From positions 1 to 10,203 of the forward strand of contig PFHN01000022.1 in the NCBI GenBank assembly GCA_002782305.1: a DNA stretch of 10,203 bases. The letters are read 5' to 3'. Made by a program: the position numbers and the translations under genes. The notes below the pieces were generated by a model. The model was not told where the DNA came from. It saw nothing but the letters and a program-made list of their open reading frames with translations, and made no database searches. Shown in pieces: positions 1-5,378 of the stretch (positions are counted from its first letter, which is position 1; each line of letters opens with the position of its first letter). The stretch comes from Candidatus Moranbacteria bacterium CG_4_8_14_3_um_filter_41_13 (GTDB lineage: Bacteria; Patescibacteriota; Minisyncoccia; Moranbacterales; UBA1568).

Positions 1-122
1 TTTTGTAAACAACGCTGTTAATTCTTACACTTTATTCTATACCCTTTAACTTTTTTTTACCATCCTTCCTGTTATTTTTTATTTTTTTTAATAAAAAACC
101 ACTAAAAATATTTTTTAACTGA
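1..122. other. AT-rich stretch without a recognisable gene
   Basis: Strongly A/T-rich, with several T and A runs on both strands. No open frame with coding character and no tRNA is visible. Read on the minus strand, it follows the candidate RNA at 124-295 and offers a T-run (around 90-100) where transcription could fade, but there is no GC-rich stem beside it. Confidence 0.5.
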
Positions 123-123
123 G

Positions 124-295
124 CGGGTAAGAGGAGAATCAAACTGCTCGCTTCACTGCGCTCTATATGGCTTTCCTGCCCGAAGTGCTATATTGTTACA
201 GTCGGGCGCCCTCTAGCCCGCGAATAAATCGCGGTCACCACAAACTGGAAGACAAATGTTTTTTGGCACCTTTCCTGTTTGACTCCTCTCATCCA
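124..295 (-). ncRNA. candidate structured RNA of unknown family
   Basis: No protein or known RNA family is recognised, but the region folds. Bases 283-294 pair with 125-136 (12 positions, one mismatch and one G-U on the minus strand), and 277-282 pair with 139-144 after a two-base bulge (137-138), giving a long closing helix. Inside it lie a 6-bp hairpin (218-223 with 229-234, loop of 5) and a stacked hairpin (178-183 with 202-207, then 188-192 with 197-201). The inner helix has a pair that is A-C on the plus strand but G-U on the minus strand, which favours a minus-strand RNA. The 3' end (123-136) closely resembles the 3' acceptor/T-arm of the tRNA-Gly at 342-413, so a decayed tRNA-Gly copy is the main alternative. 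It lies just downstream of the tRNA cluster's terminator hairpin. A DNA foldback is also possible. Confidence 0.3.
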
Positions 296-296
296 G

Positions 297-334
297 AAAA
301 GCTAAAAGACCTAGAAGAATCTAGGTCTTTTAGC
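297..334 (-). terminator. intrinsic terminator of the tRNA cluster
   Basis: A perfect 14-bp inverted repeat (301-314 with 321-334), extendable by one A-T pair to leave a four-base loop. On the minus strand it is followed at once by TTTTC. It starts seven bases past the discriminator base of tRNA-Gly, the last gene of the minus-strand tRNA cluster, as expected for Rho-independent termination. The U-run is short, but the stem is the strongest in the window. Confidence 0.75.
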
Positions 335-341
335 TCTTTAG

Positions 342-413
342 AGCGGGTAAGGGGAGTCGAACCCCTATCTAATCCTTGGCAAGGACTCATAATAGCCGCT
401 ATACGATACCCGC
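342..413 (-). tRNA. tRNA-Gly (anticodon GCC)
   Basis: Complete cloverleaf on the minus strand. The 7-bp acceptor GCGGGTA/TACCCGC is followed by U as discriminator base, typical of bacterial tRNA-Gly. The anticodon arm has loop TTGCCAA (anticodon GCC), the T stem is AGGGG/CCCCT and the T loop TTCGACT. The D stem is short and weak. No CCA is encoded, so the 3' end must be added by a CCA-adding enzyme. Last gene of the tRNA cluster, directly before the hairpin at 301-334. Confidence 0.93.
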
Positions 414-497
414 CTACGCTACGCTTAGACGGACAAGTCCGCTAAAAGCAATCTCTATAGGTTTTCAATAAATGCTTTTCTCTTTTTTGTCTTTATG

Positions 498-569
498 TGG
501 GACTGGCTGGGATCGGACCAGCGACCAAGCGGTTATGAGCCGCGCGCTCTACCACTGAGCTACAGTCCC
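498..569 (-). tRNA. tRNA with CAT anticodon (elongator Met or Ile2)
   Basis: Cloverleaf on the minus strand: acceptor GGGACTG/CAGTCCC, discriminator A, D arm GCTC/GAGC, anticodon loop CTCATAA, T stem GCTGG/CCAGC. It is not the initiator: the first acceptor pair is G-C and the three G-C anticodon-stem pairs are not GGG/CCC. The stretch after the anticodon (CGCTTGGTCGCTGG) resembles the bacterial tRNA-Ile2 whose C34 becomes lysidine, so Ile2 is a real alternative to elongator Met. Two oddities are a C-U mismatch closing the anticodon stem and a T loop reading TCCGATC, with C where nearly all tRNAs have U55 (the pseudouridine site). No CCA is encoded. Confidence 0.85.
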
Positions 570-611
570 GAAATCAACCAAACTCCCTTCCTCATAAAGT
601 TTTTTATATAC

Positions 612-631
612 TTATCCACAGGTTATACACG
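612..631 (+). promoter_or_regulatory. two tandem DnaA-box-like 9-mers
   Basis: TTATCCACA (612-620) is a perfect match to the DnaA box TTATNCACA. TTATACACG (623-631) matches at 8 of 9. They are in the same orientation, 11 bases apart start to start (one helical turn), beside an AT-rich run (600-611). They sit in the 122-base spacer between tRNA-Phe and tRNA-CAT and overlap the possible minus-strand promoter of the last two tRNAs. The match is seen directly; binding by DnaA is inferred. Confidence 0.4.
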
Positions 632-649
632 CTGAGGAGAGTTTCTGAA
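622..649 (-). promoter_or_regulatory. possible promoter for tRNA-CAT and tRNA-Gly
   Basis: On the minus strand, TTCAGA (644-649; 4 of 6 to TTGACA) lies 16 bases before TATAAC (622-627; 5 of 6 to TATAAT). It is in the only long spacer inside the tRNA cluster and would start transcription about 45 bases before tRNA-CAT. The -10 element is inside the second DnaA-box-like sequence. Weak matches, so it may be fortuitous if the whole cluster is read from further upstream. Confidence 0.3.
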
Positions 650-691
650 GATACACCAATTCTCTTTCCTTCCTCTTTTAACAGACTTCTG

Positions 692-763
<72 letters not shown>

Positions 764-781
764 ATTCCTGCCATCACGCTG

Positions 782-855
782 TGCGTGCTGAGGGATTCGA
801 ACCCCCGACCCCCTCGGTGTAAACGAGGTGCTCTAACCAACTGAGCTAAGCACGC
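782..855 (-). tRNA. tRNA-Val (anticodon TAC)
   Basis: Cloverleaf on the minus strand with acceptor GCGTGCT and its pairing 3' strand, discriminator A, D arm GCTC/GAGC, anticodon stem CCTCG/CGAGG around loop TTTACAC (anticodon TAC), and a GC-rich T arm with loop TTCGAAT. CCA is not encoded. Second gene of the cluster, 30 bases after tRNA-Leu. Confidence 0.95.
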
Positions 856-885
856 CTACGGCAATTCCCTCTATTTTTCATGTTG

Positions 886-968
886 TGCCCAGGAGAAGAC
901 TCGAACTTCCAATCCCTTGCGAGAACTAGCACCTCAAGCTAGCGCGTATACCATTCCGCCACCTGGGC
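886..968 (-). tRNA. tRNA-Leu (anticodon GAG)
   Basis: Class II tRNA of 83 bases on the minus strand. Acceptor GCCCAGG/CCTGGGC, discriminator A, anticodon stem CTAGC/GCTAG with loop TTGAGGT (anticodon GAG), a long variable arm, and T loop TTCGAGT. CCA is not encoded. First gene of the tRNA cluster, 40 bases beyond the rplS stop and probably co-transcribed with it. Confidence 0.95.
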
Positions 969-973
969 AACAG

Positions 974-998
974 GTTGTAGAGAAAGATTCTCTACAAC
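974..998 (-). other. hairpin between rplS and tRNA-Leu
   Basis: A perfect 11-bp inverted repeat (974-984 with 988-998) with a three-base loop. It begins 10 bases after the rplS stop codon and ends five bases before the 5' end of tRNA-Leu. On the minus strand no U-run follows, so it is unlikely to be a complete intrinsic terminator. It would leave a protected 3' end on the rplS message once RNase P cuts at the tRNA. Confidence 0.55.
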
Positions 999-1008
999 AA
1001 CTTTTCCA

Positions 1009-1437
1009 TTATATCTCTTTTTTTTCTTCTTTGGTAGTTTCTACTACCTTCTTGGTAATTTTGGCTTTCGCGCTGTCTTTTACCTTGATTTCTTTCAGTT
1101 TCCTGCTCAAGACCTTCACTGATTTATCACGGACGAAATAGAGTTTCGCTCTGCGAGCTCTTGTACGCTTGATGAATTCAATCTTATCGATCTGTGGGGA
1201 AGAAAGAGGGAAAACAATCTCTACTCCTACACCGAAGGATACTTTGCGTACGGTAATGGTTTTCGAAGAGCTCTGTCCACCTTTGATAGCTATAATGGTG
1301 CCCTGAAATGCTTGTAAACGCTCTTTATTGCCTTCTTTGATTTTACGAAAAATCTTCACTACATCACCGGCCTGAAATTCAGGAGTGTCGAGTGGCTTGC
1401 GTTGCTTCAAATTAAAAGATATCAGTTTCTGTTGCAT
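1009..1437 (-). CDS. rplS: 50S ribosomal protein L19
   Basis: Structural protein of the large ribosomal subunit, at the 30S-50S interface. The 142-residue product carries the family core: DTPEFQAGDVVKI (17-29), KEGNKERLQAFQGTIIAIKGG (roughly 34-54), TVRKVSFGVGVEIVFPL (62-78) and RRAKLYFVRD (95-104). Residues 105-142 form a lysine-rich tail that makes it longer than the usual 115 or so. An in-frame TTG upstream would add 30 hydrophobic residues unlike any L19, so the ATG at 1437 is chosen. No clear Shine-Dalgarno precedes it. In the leader, 1460-1465 pair with 1471-1476 to form a small hairpin about 22 bases before the start, which could matter for control. The pseudouridine synthase gene lies upstream on the same strand, with a 188-bp foldback between them; the tRNA cluster follows. 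Confidence 0.95.
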   Translation of the reverse strand: MQQKLISFNLKQRKPLDTPEFQAGDVVKIFRKIKEGNKERLQAFQGTIIAIKGGQSSSKTITVRKVSFGVGVEIVFPLSSPQIDKIEFIKRTRARRAKLYFVRDKSVKVLSRKLKEIKVKDSAKAKITKKVVETTKEEKKEI

Positions 1438-1513
1438 AGACTTAGCAATAAAGAGGAAGTCTCTCTGTGTGAGAGAACGACCAACGAATAAAAAGATAAA
1501 AAGAAAAACCTCT

Positions 1514-1701
1514 AGTAACTGTCTCAAATCTCATGTCCTAAGAAAATGTTCATATTTCGTGATGAAAACTTTGAAAAGTAAGGCGGACTATCGTGATAAT
1601 CCAAGGGACTTTGAGGAGTTTTCGGCCGAAATATGGACATTTTATAAGACAAGCTTCTCTTTTTTCTTTAGAATAAAGCGTTGAGATTTGAGACAGTTGC
1701 T
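1514..1701. repeat. 188-bp foldback element with 20-bp terminal inverted repeats
   Basis: The ends 1514-1533 and 1682-1701 are inverted repeats: 19 of 20 positions pair, with 17 in a row perfect (1517-1533 with 1682-1698). Further in, 1534-1559 pairs with about 1627-1651 (two substitutions and one gap plus a mismatch beside it), and 1564-1570 pairs with 1617-1623. The apex (about 1585-1602) folds again. A 30-base A/T-rich stretch (1652-1681) has no partner and bulges out. It fills most of the spacer between the pseudouridine synthase stop and rplS. No protein is encoded with conviction. It could be a miniature inverted-repeat element, a long leader or terminator hairpin (T-rich bases follow on the minus strand at 1485-1509), or a structured RNA. 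Wobble pairs do not favour one strand, which fits a DNA foldback. Confidence 0.6.
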
Positions 1702-1711
1702 TAACCTTTGG

Positions 1712-2740
1712 TTATTCCAATAAAAGGCTTTTCAAGGCCTCATCATCATAACCTGCATCGAGCGTTTCGTCAATACTTGTGAGGATGTTTCGAAAATCTG
1801 TTGGTAAGGGGGCAGTAAAGTCATATTTCTTGGTAAAAAGAGTGAAGGCAAGCTGATAGGCATGGAGCATTTGACGCTCTGGAAAAAGGGATTTTTTGCT
1901 ACGCATGGTCTTGGTAGTATAGAGTTTGTCTCCAACAATAGGATTGCCTATTGAAGCGAGATGAACACGGATCTGATGTGTTCTGCCAGTTTTTGGAGTG
2001 ACCTCAAGGAGGTCAAAATCTTTATAGCGAGCAATTACTTTGTAAAATGTTTGTGAAGCGCGCGCACCTTTGGGTACATCTTGTGTTTCTACGGCAAAAC
2101 GCTTCAGTTCCCCGGAATGTCGCATCAGAGGTTTGTTTATTTCTCCTTCCAGAGAATACATATGTCCATAGACAAGGGCAATATATTTTTTGTGCAGAGT
2201 ACGTTTTTGAAAAAGATTTTTGAGCCCCCGAAAAACTTCATTAGTTTTCGCAATGACGAGTACGCCTGATGTTTCGCGATCGAGCCTATGAACAATGCCT
2301 GGGCGCAGAGGGTCTTCTCCTACAGTGGTGAGAGCTGGATACTTCGTAATAATAAAGTGTGCAACAGTCTTCATATCGATATTGCCCGCTGGATGTACCT
2401 GGAGATTTGCTGGTTTATCAATAGCAAGGAGCATATCATCTTCATAGAGTAGAGGAATATGTATATCATTTCGTGTAGTAAGGACAGGAAGAGGAGTAAA
2501 GAGATCATCCAAAGAGAGCTTTGCAAGATCATGAAGTTTGACAATGCGCGTTGGTGATACTTTCTTTCCGTTGAGTAGGATCTTTTCTCCCTCGATGAGT
2601 TTGGAGATACTCCTTCTGGAAAAGGCTATACCTGGCACCTTCTTTTGGAGCAAATCAAAGAGGGCAACGTCGATTCGTTTGTCGACCAACCGCCTAGGAA
2701 TTTCAAGCGCCAGTTTGTTTTCTACGATGGGGAAATTCAT
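1712..2740 (-). CDS. RluA-family 23S rRNA pseudouridine synthase (RluD/RluC-like)
   Basis: Isomerises specific uridines in large-subunit rRNA to pseudouridine. The 342-residue product has an N-terminal S4 RNA-binding domain (about 15-70, including SRRSISKLIEGEKILLNGKKV) and the catalytic domain. The latter shows DKPANLQVHP (about 108-117), the family motif HRLDRETSGVLVIAKT with catalytic Asp at about 154, LHKKYIALVYG, and GRTHQIRVHLASIGNPIVGD (about 252-271). The layout matches RluC and RluD; the target uridine cannot be told from sequence. An ATG 39 bases upstream (2779) would add a hydrophobic 13-residue piece foreign to the family and would place the start before a TATAAT, so the ATG at 2740 is preferred. 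Same strand as rplS; divergent from the dehydrogenase gene. Confidence 0.9.
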   Translation of the reverse strand: MNFPIVENKLALEIPRRLVDKRIDVALFDLLQKKVPGIAFSRRSISKLIEGEKILLNGKKVSPTRIVKLHDLAKLSLDDLFTPLPVLTTRNDIHIPLLYEDDMLLAIDKPANLQVHPAGNIDMKTVAHFIITKYPALTTVGEDPLRPGIVHRLDRETSGVLVIAKTNEVFRGLKNLFQKRTLHKKYIALVYGHMYSLEGEINKPLMRHSGELKRFAVETQDVPKGARASQTFYKVIARYKDFDLLEVTPKTGRTHQIRVHLASIGNPIVGDKLYTTKTMRSKKSLFPERQMLHAYQLAFTLFTKKYDFTAPLPTDFRNILTSIDETLDAGYDDEALKSLLLE

Positions 2741-2767
2741 AAAAAATAAGAGTAAAGAAACGAAAGG

Positions 2768-2773
2768 ATTATA
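2768..2773 (-). promoter_or_regulatory. possible -10 element for the pseudouridine synthase gene
   Basis: A perfect TATAAT on the minus strand, 27 bases before the chosen ATG, giving a short leader. No good -35 hexamer is found at 16-18 bases, so support is partial. It is the reason for preferring the downstream start at 2740. Confidence 0.35.
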
Positions 2774-2814
2774 GTACATAGTATACTGTTTATCCTTCTA
2801 AAGCAAGGAGAAAC

Positions 2815-2843
2815 TTGTTTCAGAAAGAAAAGGGCGGTATGCT
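2815..2843 (+). promoter_or_regulatory. likely promoter of the D-lactate dehydrogenase gene
   Basis: TTGTTT (2815-2820; 4 of 6 to TTGACA) and TATGCT (2838-2843; 4 of 6 to TATAAT) are separated by 17 bases. Transcription would begin near 2850, leaving a leader of about 23 bases that carries AGGAA (2861-2865) seven bases before the ATG. Confidence 0.4.
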
Positions 2844-2872
2844 AAGGAAAGATAATTTATAGGAAAAAATAT

Positions 2873-3880
2873 ATGAAAATTGCTTTTTTTGAAACCACCA
2901 AATCAGATGAAGAATATTTGAGACCATTTTTTCTGGAACATGAAGTGTTTTTCTCTCCCGATCCACTCACCGAAGAGACTGTTTCTCAGATAAAAGACTA
3001 TGACATTGTGTCGGTGTTCATTTATTCTATCGTAAATAAAGCTGTGATTGACGCGCTACCAAGTGTCCGATGTTTTACGACAAGATCAACAGGCTTCGAT
3101 CATATCGATGTCGGAGCATGCAAAGAAAGATCTATTGCCATCCTCAATGTGCCGTATTATGGGGAAAATACCGTTGCAGAACATACGTTTGCTCTTATTC
3201 TCGCTCTTTCCCGTAATGTACATAAATCGTATGCGCGTGGACTCAAAGGGGATTTCTCTGCGGACGGGCTCATCGGTTTTGATTTGAAAAATAAAACCTT
3301 GGGCGTCATCGGAACGGGACATATTGGATTACATACCATCCGGATTGCCAAGGGTTTTGGGATGCATGTGCTTGCATTTGATATTCATCACGACGTGTTC
3401 CTTTCAGAAATCTTGCACTTTAATTATGCCTCACTCGATGAAGTACTTTCTACATCAGACATTGTGACGATTCACACTCCGTACAATGAGCGTACACATC
3501 ATCTCATTAATAAAGGAAACATTGGGAAAATTAAAAAGGGAGCTCTTCTTATCAATACATCAAGAGGGAGTATCGTAGATAATGAAGCTCTTATCGAGGC
3601 TCTCGACAATGCTACTTTGGCTGGAGCCGGACTCGATGTCTTAGAAGGAGAAGAGTACATAAAAGAAGAGCAGCAGTGTCTCTATGAGAACTGTAGTCCT
3701 GTGCAAGCAAGACAACGAGAGCAGGATAAAAATCTCCTGAGTCGTGATAACGTGGTGTTCACACCGCACATTGCTTTTTATAGCAAGGAGGCTCTCGACC
3801 GTATTCTCGAGACAACAAAGCAAAACATCATAGAGTTCACCTTGGGACAGAAGGAAAATTGTGTTGATTGCTTGGTATAA
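2873..3880 (+). CDS. ldhA: D-lactate dehydrogenase-type D-2-hydroxyacid dehydrogenase
   Basis: NAD-dependent reduction of pyruvate (or a related 2-keto acid) to the D-hydroxy acid, a cytosolic step that recycles NADH in fermentation. The 335 residues match the usual length of about 330. The NAD-binding Rossmann motif GTGHIG is at 147-152, with Asp170 at the end of the next strand, favouring NAD over NADP. The catalytic set is present: Arg231 in TSRGSIVD, Glu258 in GLDVLEGE, and His299 in TPHIAFYS. The substrate half has RSTGFDHID (71-79) and NVPYYGENTVAEH (92-104). D-lactate dehydrogenase is the best fit; another hydroxyacid substrate cannot be excluded. The start follows AGGAA at good spacing, one of the few ribosome-binding sites in the window. 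The C-terminus ends with a Cys-x-x-Cys (330, 333) of unknown meaning. It has its own promoter and terminator. Confidence 0.85.
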   Translation: MKIAFFETTKSDEEYLRPFFLEHEVFFSPDPLTEETVSQIKDYDIVSVFIYSIVNKAVIDALPSVRCFTTRSTGFDHIDVGACKERSIAILNVPYYGENTVAEHTFALILALSRNVHKSYARGLKGDFSADGLIGFDLKNKTLGVIGTGHIGLHTIRIAKGFGMHVLAFDIHHDVFLSEILHFNYASLDEVLSTSDIVTIHTPYNERTHHLINKGNIGKIKKGALLINTSRGSIVDNEALIEALDNATLAGAGLDVLEGEEYIKEEQQCLYENCSPVQARQREQDKNLLSRDNVVFTPHIAFYSKEALDRILETTKQNIIEFTLGQKENCVDCLV

Positions 3881-3913
3881 AAAAGCTGTTTTTATTTTGA
3901 GAAAATACTAAAG

Positions 3914-3950
3914 GAATCTCAAAGAAAAGAGATTTCTTTTTCTTTTTCTT
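3914..3950 (+). terminator. intrinsic terminator after the dehydrogenase gene
   Basis: Stem 3914-3920 with 3929-3935 (seven pairs, one G-U), loop of eight bases, followed by a T-rich tract to 3950. It lies 33 bases past the stop codon and separates this gene from the peroxiredoxin unit. The stem is short and AT-rich. Confidence 0.6.
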
Positions 3951-3984
3951 GTTTATTCCAATTGTATATGAAAGAGCATAAAAC

Positions 3985-4000
3985 ACACTATATGTAGTTG
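3985..4000 (+). promoter_or_regulatory. NrdR-box-like palindrome
   Basis: The 16-mer ACACTATATGTAGTTG agrees at 13 of 16 positions with the NrdR box as I recall it (ACAC-w-ATATAT-w-GTGT). NrdR represses ribonucleotide reductase genes through such boxes, usually in pairs with centres 31-32 bases apart. A weaker imperfect palindrome (AGCA-ATAC-TGCT, 4019-4030) is centred exactly 32 bases downstream but matches the consensus poorly. The box lies 57 bases before the -35 element of the unit that contains nrdA and nrdB. No NrdR gene is in the window. Confidence 0.45.
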
Positions 4001-4056
4001 AAAGAGTGATTTTCAAAGAGCAATACTGCTTTTTTCTTGGCTTAGATAGACGATAG

Positions 4057-4085
4057 TTGACAGTACAAAACAATCACTTTATTAT
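4057..4085 (+). promoter_or_regulatory. sigma70-type promoter of the prx-sod-nrdAB unit
   Basis: A perfect TTGACA (4057-4062), a 17-base spacer, and TATTAT (4080-4085; 5 of 6). This is the best promoter in the window. Transcription should begin near 4091-4092, where the message would open with a small hairpin (4091-4095 with 4100-4104) followed by Ts. That hairpin could shield the 5' end or act as a weak attenuator. Confidence 0.75.
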
Positions 4086-4129
4086 AGGTAAACGACTCGT
4101 CGTTTTTATTCATAAATAATAACAAAAAT

Positions 4130-4768
4130 ATGTACGAAGAAACATGTTGCGGAGGTGGTTGCCATGAAGAAGAAAACGTAATGGAAAGTGGTTTTTCCCC
4201 AACGATTGGGAGGGTTGTCCCAAACTATGAATTTGATTATTTTCAGAAAGAAGGTTTTCACAAATCTCATTTTTCTGACTATCGCGGAAAATGGGTGATT
4301 GTATTTTTCTATCCTGCTGACTTCACTTTTATTTGTCCTACAGAGCTCGAAGAAATGCAAAAAAATTATGCGAAATTTCAAGAGCTTGGTGCAGAAGTTC
4401 TTTCTGTTTCCACGGATACAAAATTTACTCACAAGGCATGGCATGATCATTCTCCTGCTATCAAAAATATCGAATACCCGATGGTAGCTGATCCGTCAGG
4501 AGATATTGCTCGTACCTTCGGTGTGTACATCGAAGAAGGAGATGACCGAGGCCTTGCTCTTCGAGGAAGTTTCATCATCGATCCAGATGGTGTTCTTCAA
4601 GCATATGAGGTGCATGCCAATAATGTCGGACGGAGTGCTGATGAACTACTCCGCAAACTCGAGGCGGCTACTTTCGTCCGTGAACACGGCGGAGAAGTCT
4701 GTCCTGCAAACTGGAAGAAGGGTGGCAAGACACTGAAGCCTGGAATAGATCTCGTAGGAAAAATATAA
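4130..4768 (+). CDS. ahpC: AhpC/Prx1-type 2-Cys peroxiredoxin with Cys-rich N-terminus
   Basis: Thiol peroxidase that reduces hydrogen peroxide and organic peroxides in the cytosol. In the 212-residue product the peroxidatic Cys69 lies in YPADFTFICPTEL with Pro62 and Thr66. The conserved Arg145 is in LRGSFIIDPDG, and the resolving Cys191 is in EVCPANW. The C-terminus (KPGIDLVGKI) is the classic AhpC ending. No AhpF or thioredoxin reductase is nearby, so the electron donor is unknown. Residues 1-17 add a stretch with three cysteines and a histidine (ETCCGGGCHEEE), absent from ordinary AhpC and suggestive of metal or thiol chemistry. Translation might instead begin at Met18 (4181), the usual family start. 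Neither start has a normal ribosome-binding site, but a GGAGG (4151-4155) drives a five-codon mini-ORF (4164-4181) ending in TAATG at Met18. First gene of its unit; sod follows after 21 bases. Confidence 0.93.
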   Translation: MYEETCCGGGCHEEENVMESGFSPTIGRVVPNYEFDYFQKEGFHKSHFSDYRGKWVIVFFYPADFTFICPTELEEMQKNYAKFQELGAEVLSVSTDTKFTHKAWHDHSPAIKNIEYPMVADPSGDIARTFGVYIEEGDDRGLALRGSFIIDPDGVLQAYEVHANNVGRSADELLRKLEAATFVREHGGEVCPANWKKGGKTLKPGIDLVGKI

Positions 4769-4789
4769 ATTGCAGTAAAACAATAAAGT

Positions 4790-5365
4790 ATGTCTGATAT
4801 TTATAGAGCAAAAAATTTCACACACCTTCTTGGTCTTCCTGGGCTGAGCGACACGCTTCTTACAAATCATTTCACATTGTATGAAGGATATGTAAAAAAT
4901 ACAAATGCACTGATTAACCTTCTTGCGAGCAAAGAAATAGGCACGCCAGAATACGCAGAACTCAAACGTCGTTTCGGATGGGAGTGGAACGGTATGCGTC
5001 TTCACGAACTCTATTTTGAGAACCTGAGTAAAGAAGAAACAGAAATAACAAGTGATGCTCTTAAGCAATCTATCGAAGTCATGTATGGAAGTATAGAGGA
5101 ATGGAAAAAAGTATTTACAGGTATTGCTTCGATGCGGGGGATTGGCTGGGTCGTCCTCTATGAGGATCCTTTGAGTAAAGCGCTTTTCTCTACATGGATT
5201 AATGAACACGATTTGGGACACCTTGCGTCATGTAAACCACTCCTTGTTATGGATGTGTTTGAGCACGCATATATGACGGATTATGGCATCAAGAAGGCAG
5301 ATTATATCGAAATATTTTTTCGTGTTCTTGATTGGAAAAAAGTAGAAGAACGATTTGGAAATTAA
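4790..5365 (+). CDS. superoxide dismutase, Fe/Mn family
   Basis: Converts superoxide to hydrogen peroxide and oxygen, feeding the peroxiredoxin encoded just before it. The 191 residues are near family length. Metal ligands are visible: His27 (NHFTLYEGYV), His72 (WNGMRLHELYF), and Asp155 and His159 (MDVFEHAY). WVVLYEDP (120-127) and the C-terminal helix are typical. The residue that usually is Gln next to the metal appears to be His140, as in archaeal and mycobacterial enzymes. The usual Trp in DVWEHAYY is Phe157, also seen in archaeal forms. Metal preference (Fe, Mn or either) cannot be read off. The start ATG has no clear ribosome-binding site. No signal peptide, so cytosolic. nrdA follows after 13 bases. 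Confidence 0.94.
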   Translation: MSDIYRAKNFTHLLGLPGLSDTLLTNHFTLYEGYVKNTNALINLLASKEIGTPEYAELKRRFGWEWNGMRLHELYFENLSKEETEITSDALKQSIEVMYGSIEEWKKVFTGIASMRGIGWVVLYEDPLSKALFSTWINEHDLGHLASCKPLLVMDVFEHAYMTDYGIKKADYIEIFFRVLDWKKVEERFGN

Positions 5366-5378
5366 TCAAAATAGAAAT

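Noticed and set aside
167..445. Plus-strand 92-codon ORF
   Set aside because: It runs antisense through tRNA-Gly, the terminator hairpin and the candidate RNA; its product is the familiar kind of false protein made from tRNA complements.
444..485. Terminator-like hairpin (AAAAGCA with TGCTTTT, then Ts)
   Set aside because: The T-run follows on the plus strand while the genes here are on the minus strand, and the loop is over 20 bases.
600..640. Replication origin (oriC)
   Set aside because: Only two DnaA-box-like 9-mers, no dnaA or dnaN nearby, and no repeated AT-rich unwinding 13-mers.
917..1141. Plus-strand 74-codon ORF
   Set aside because: It starts antisense to tRNA-Leu and ends antisense to rplS, with no family features.
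1438..1527. N-terminal extension of L19 from an in-frame TTG
   Set aside because: It would add 30 hydrophobic residues, enters the foldback element, and has no counterpart in L19 proteins.
1385..1684. Plus-strand 99-codon ORF across the foldback element
   Set aside because: It overlaps rplS in antisense and consists largely of the inverted-repeat arms; no recognisable protein pattern, so not taken as a transposase remnant or toxin.
1507..1707. AACCT target-site duplication around the foldback
   Set aside because: The two copies are not flush with the inverted ends (two bases off on one side, one on the other), and a 5-mer match is expected by chance in such sequence; mentioned only as weak support.
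5355..5378. nrdA start at TTG overlapping the sod end
   Set aside because: An ATG eight codons later fits the beginning of the ATP-cone better and avoids the overlap.
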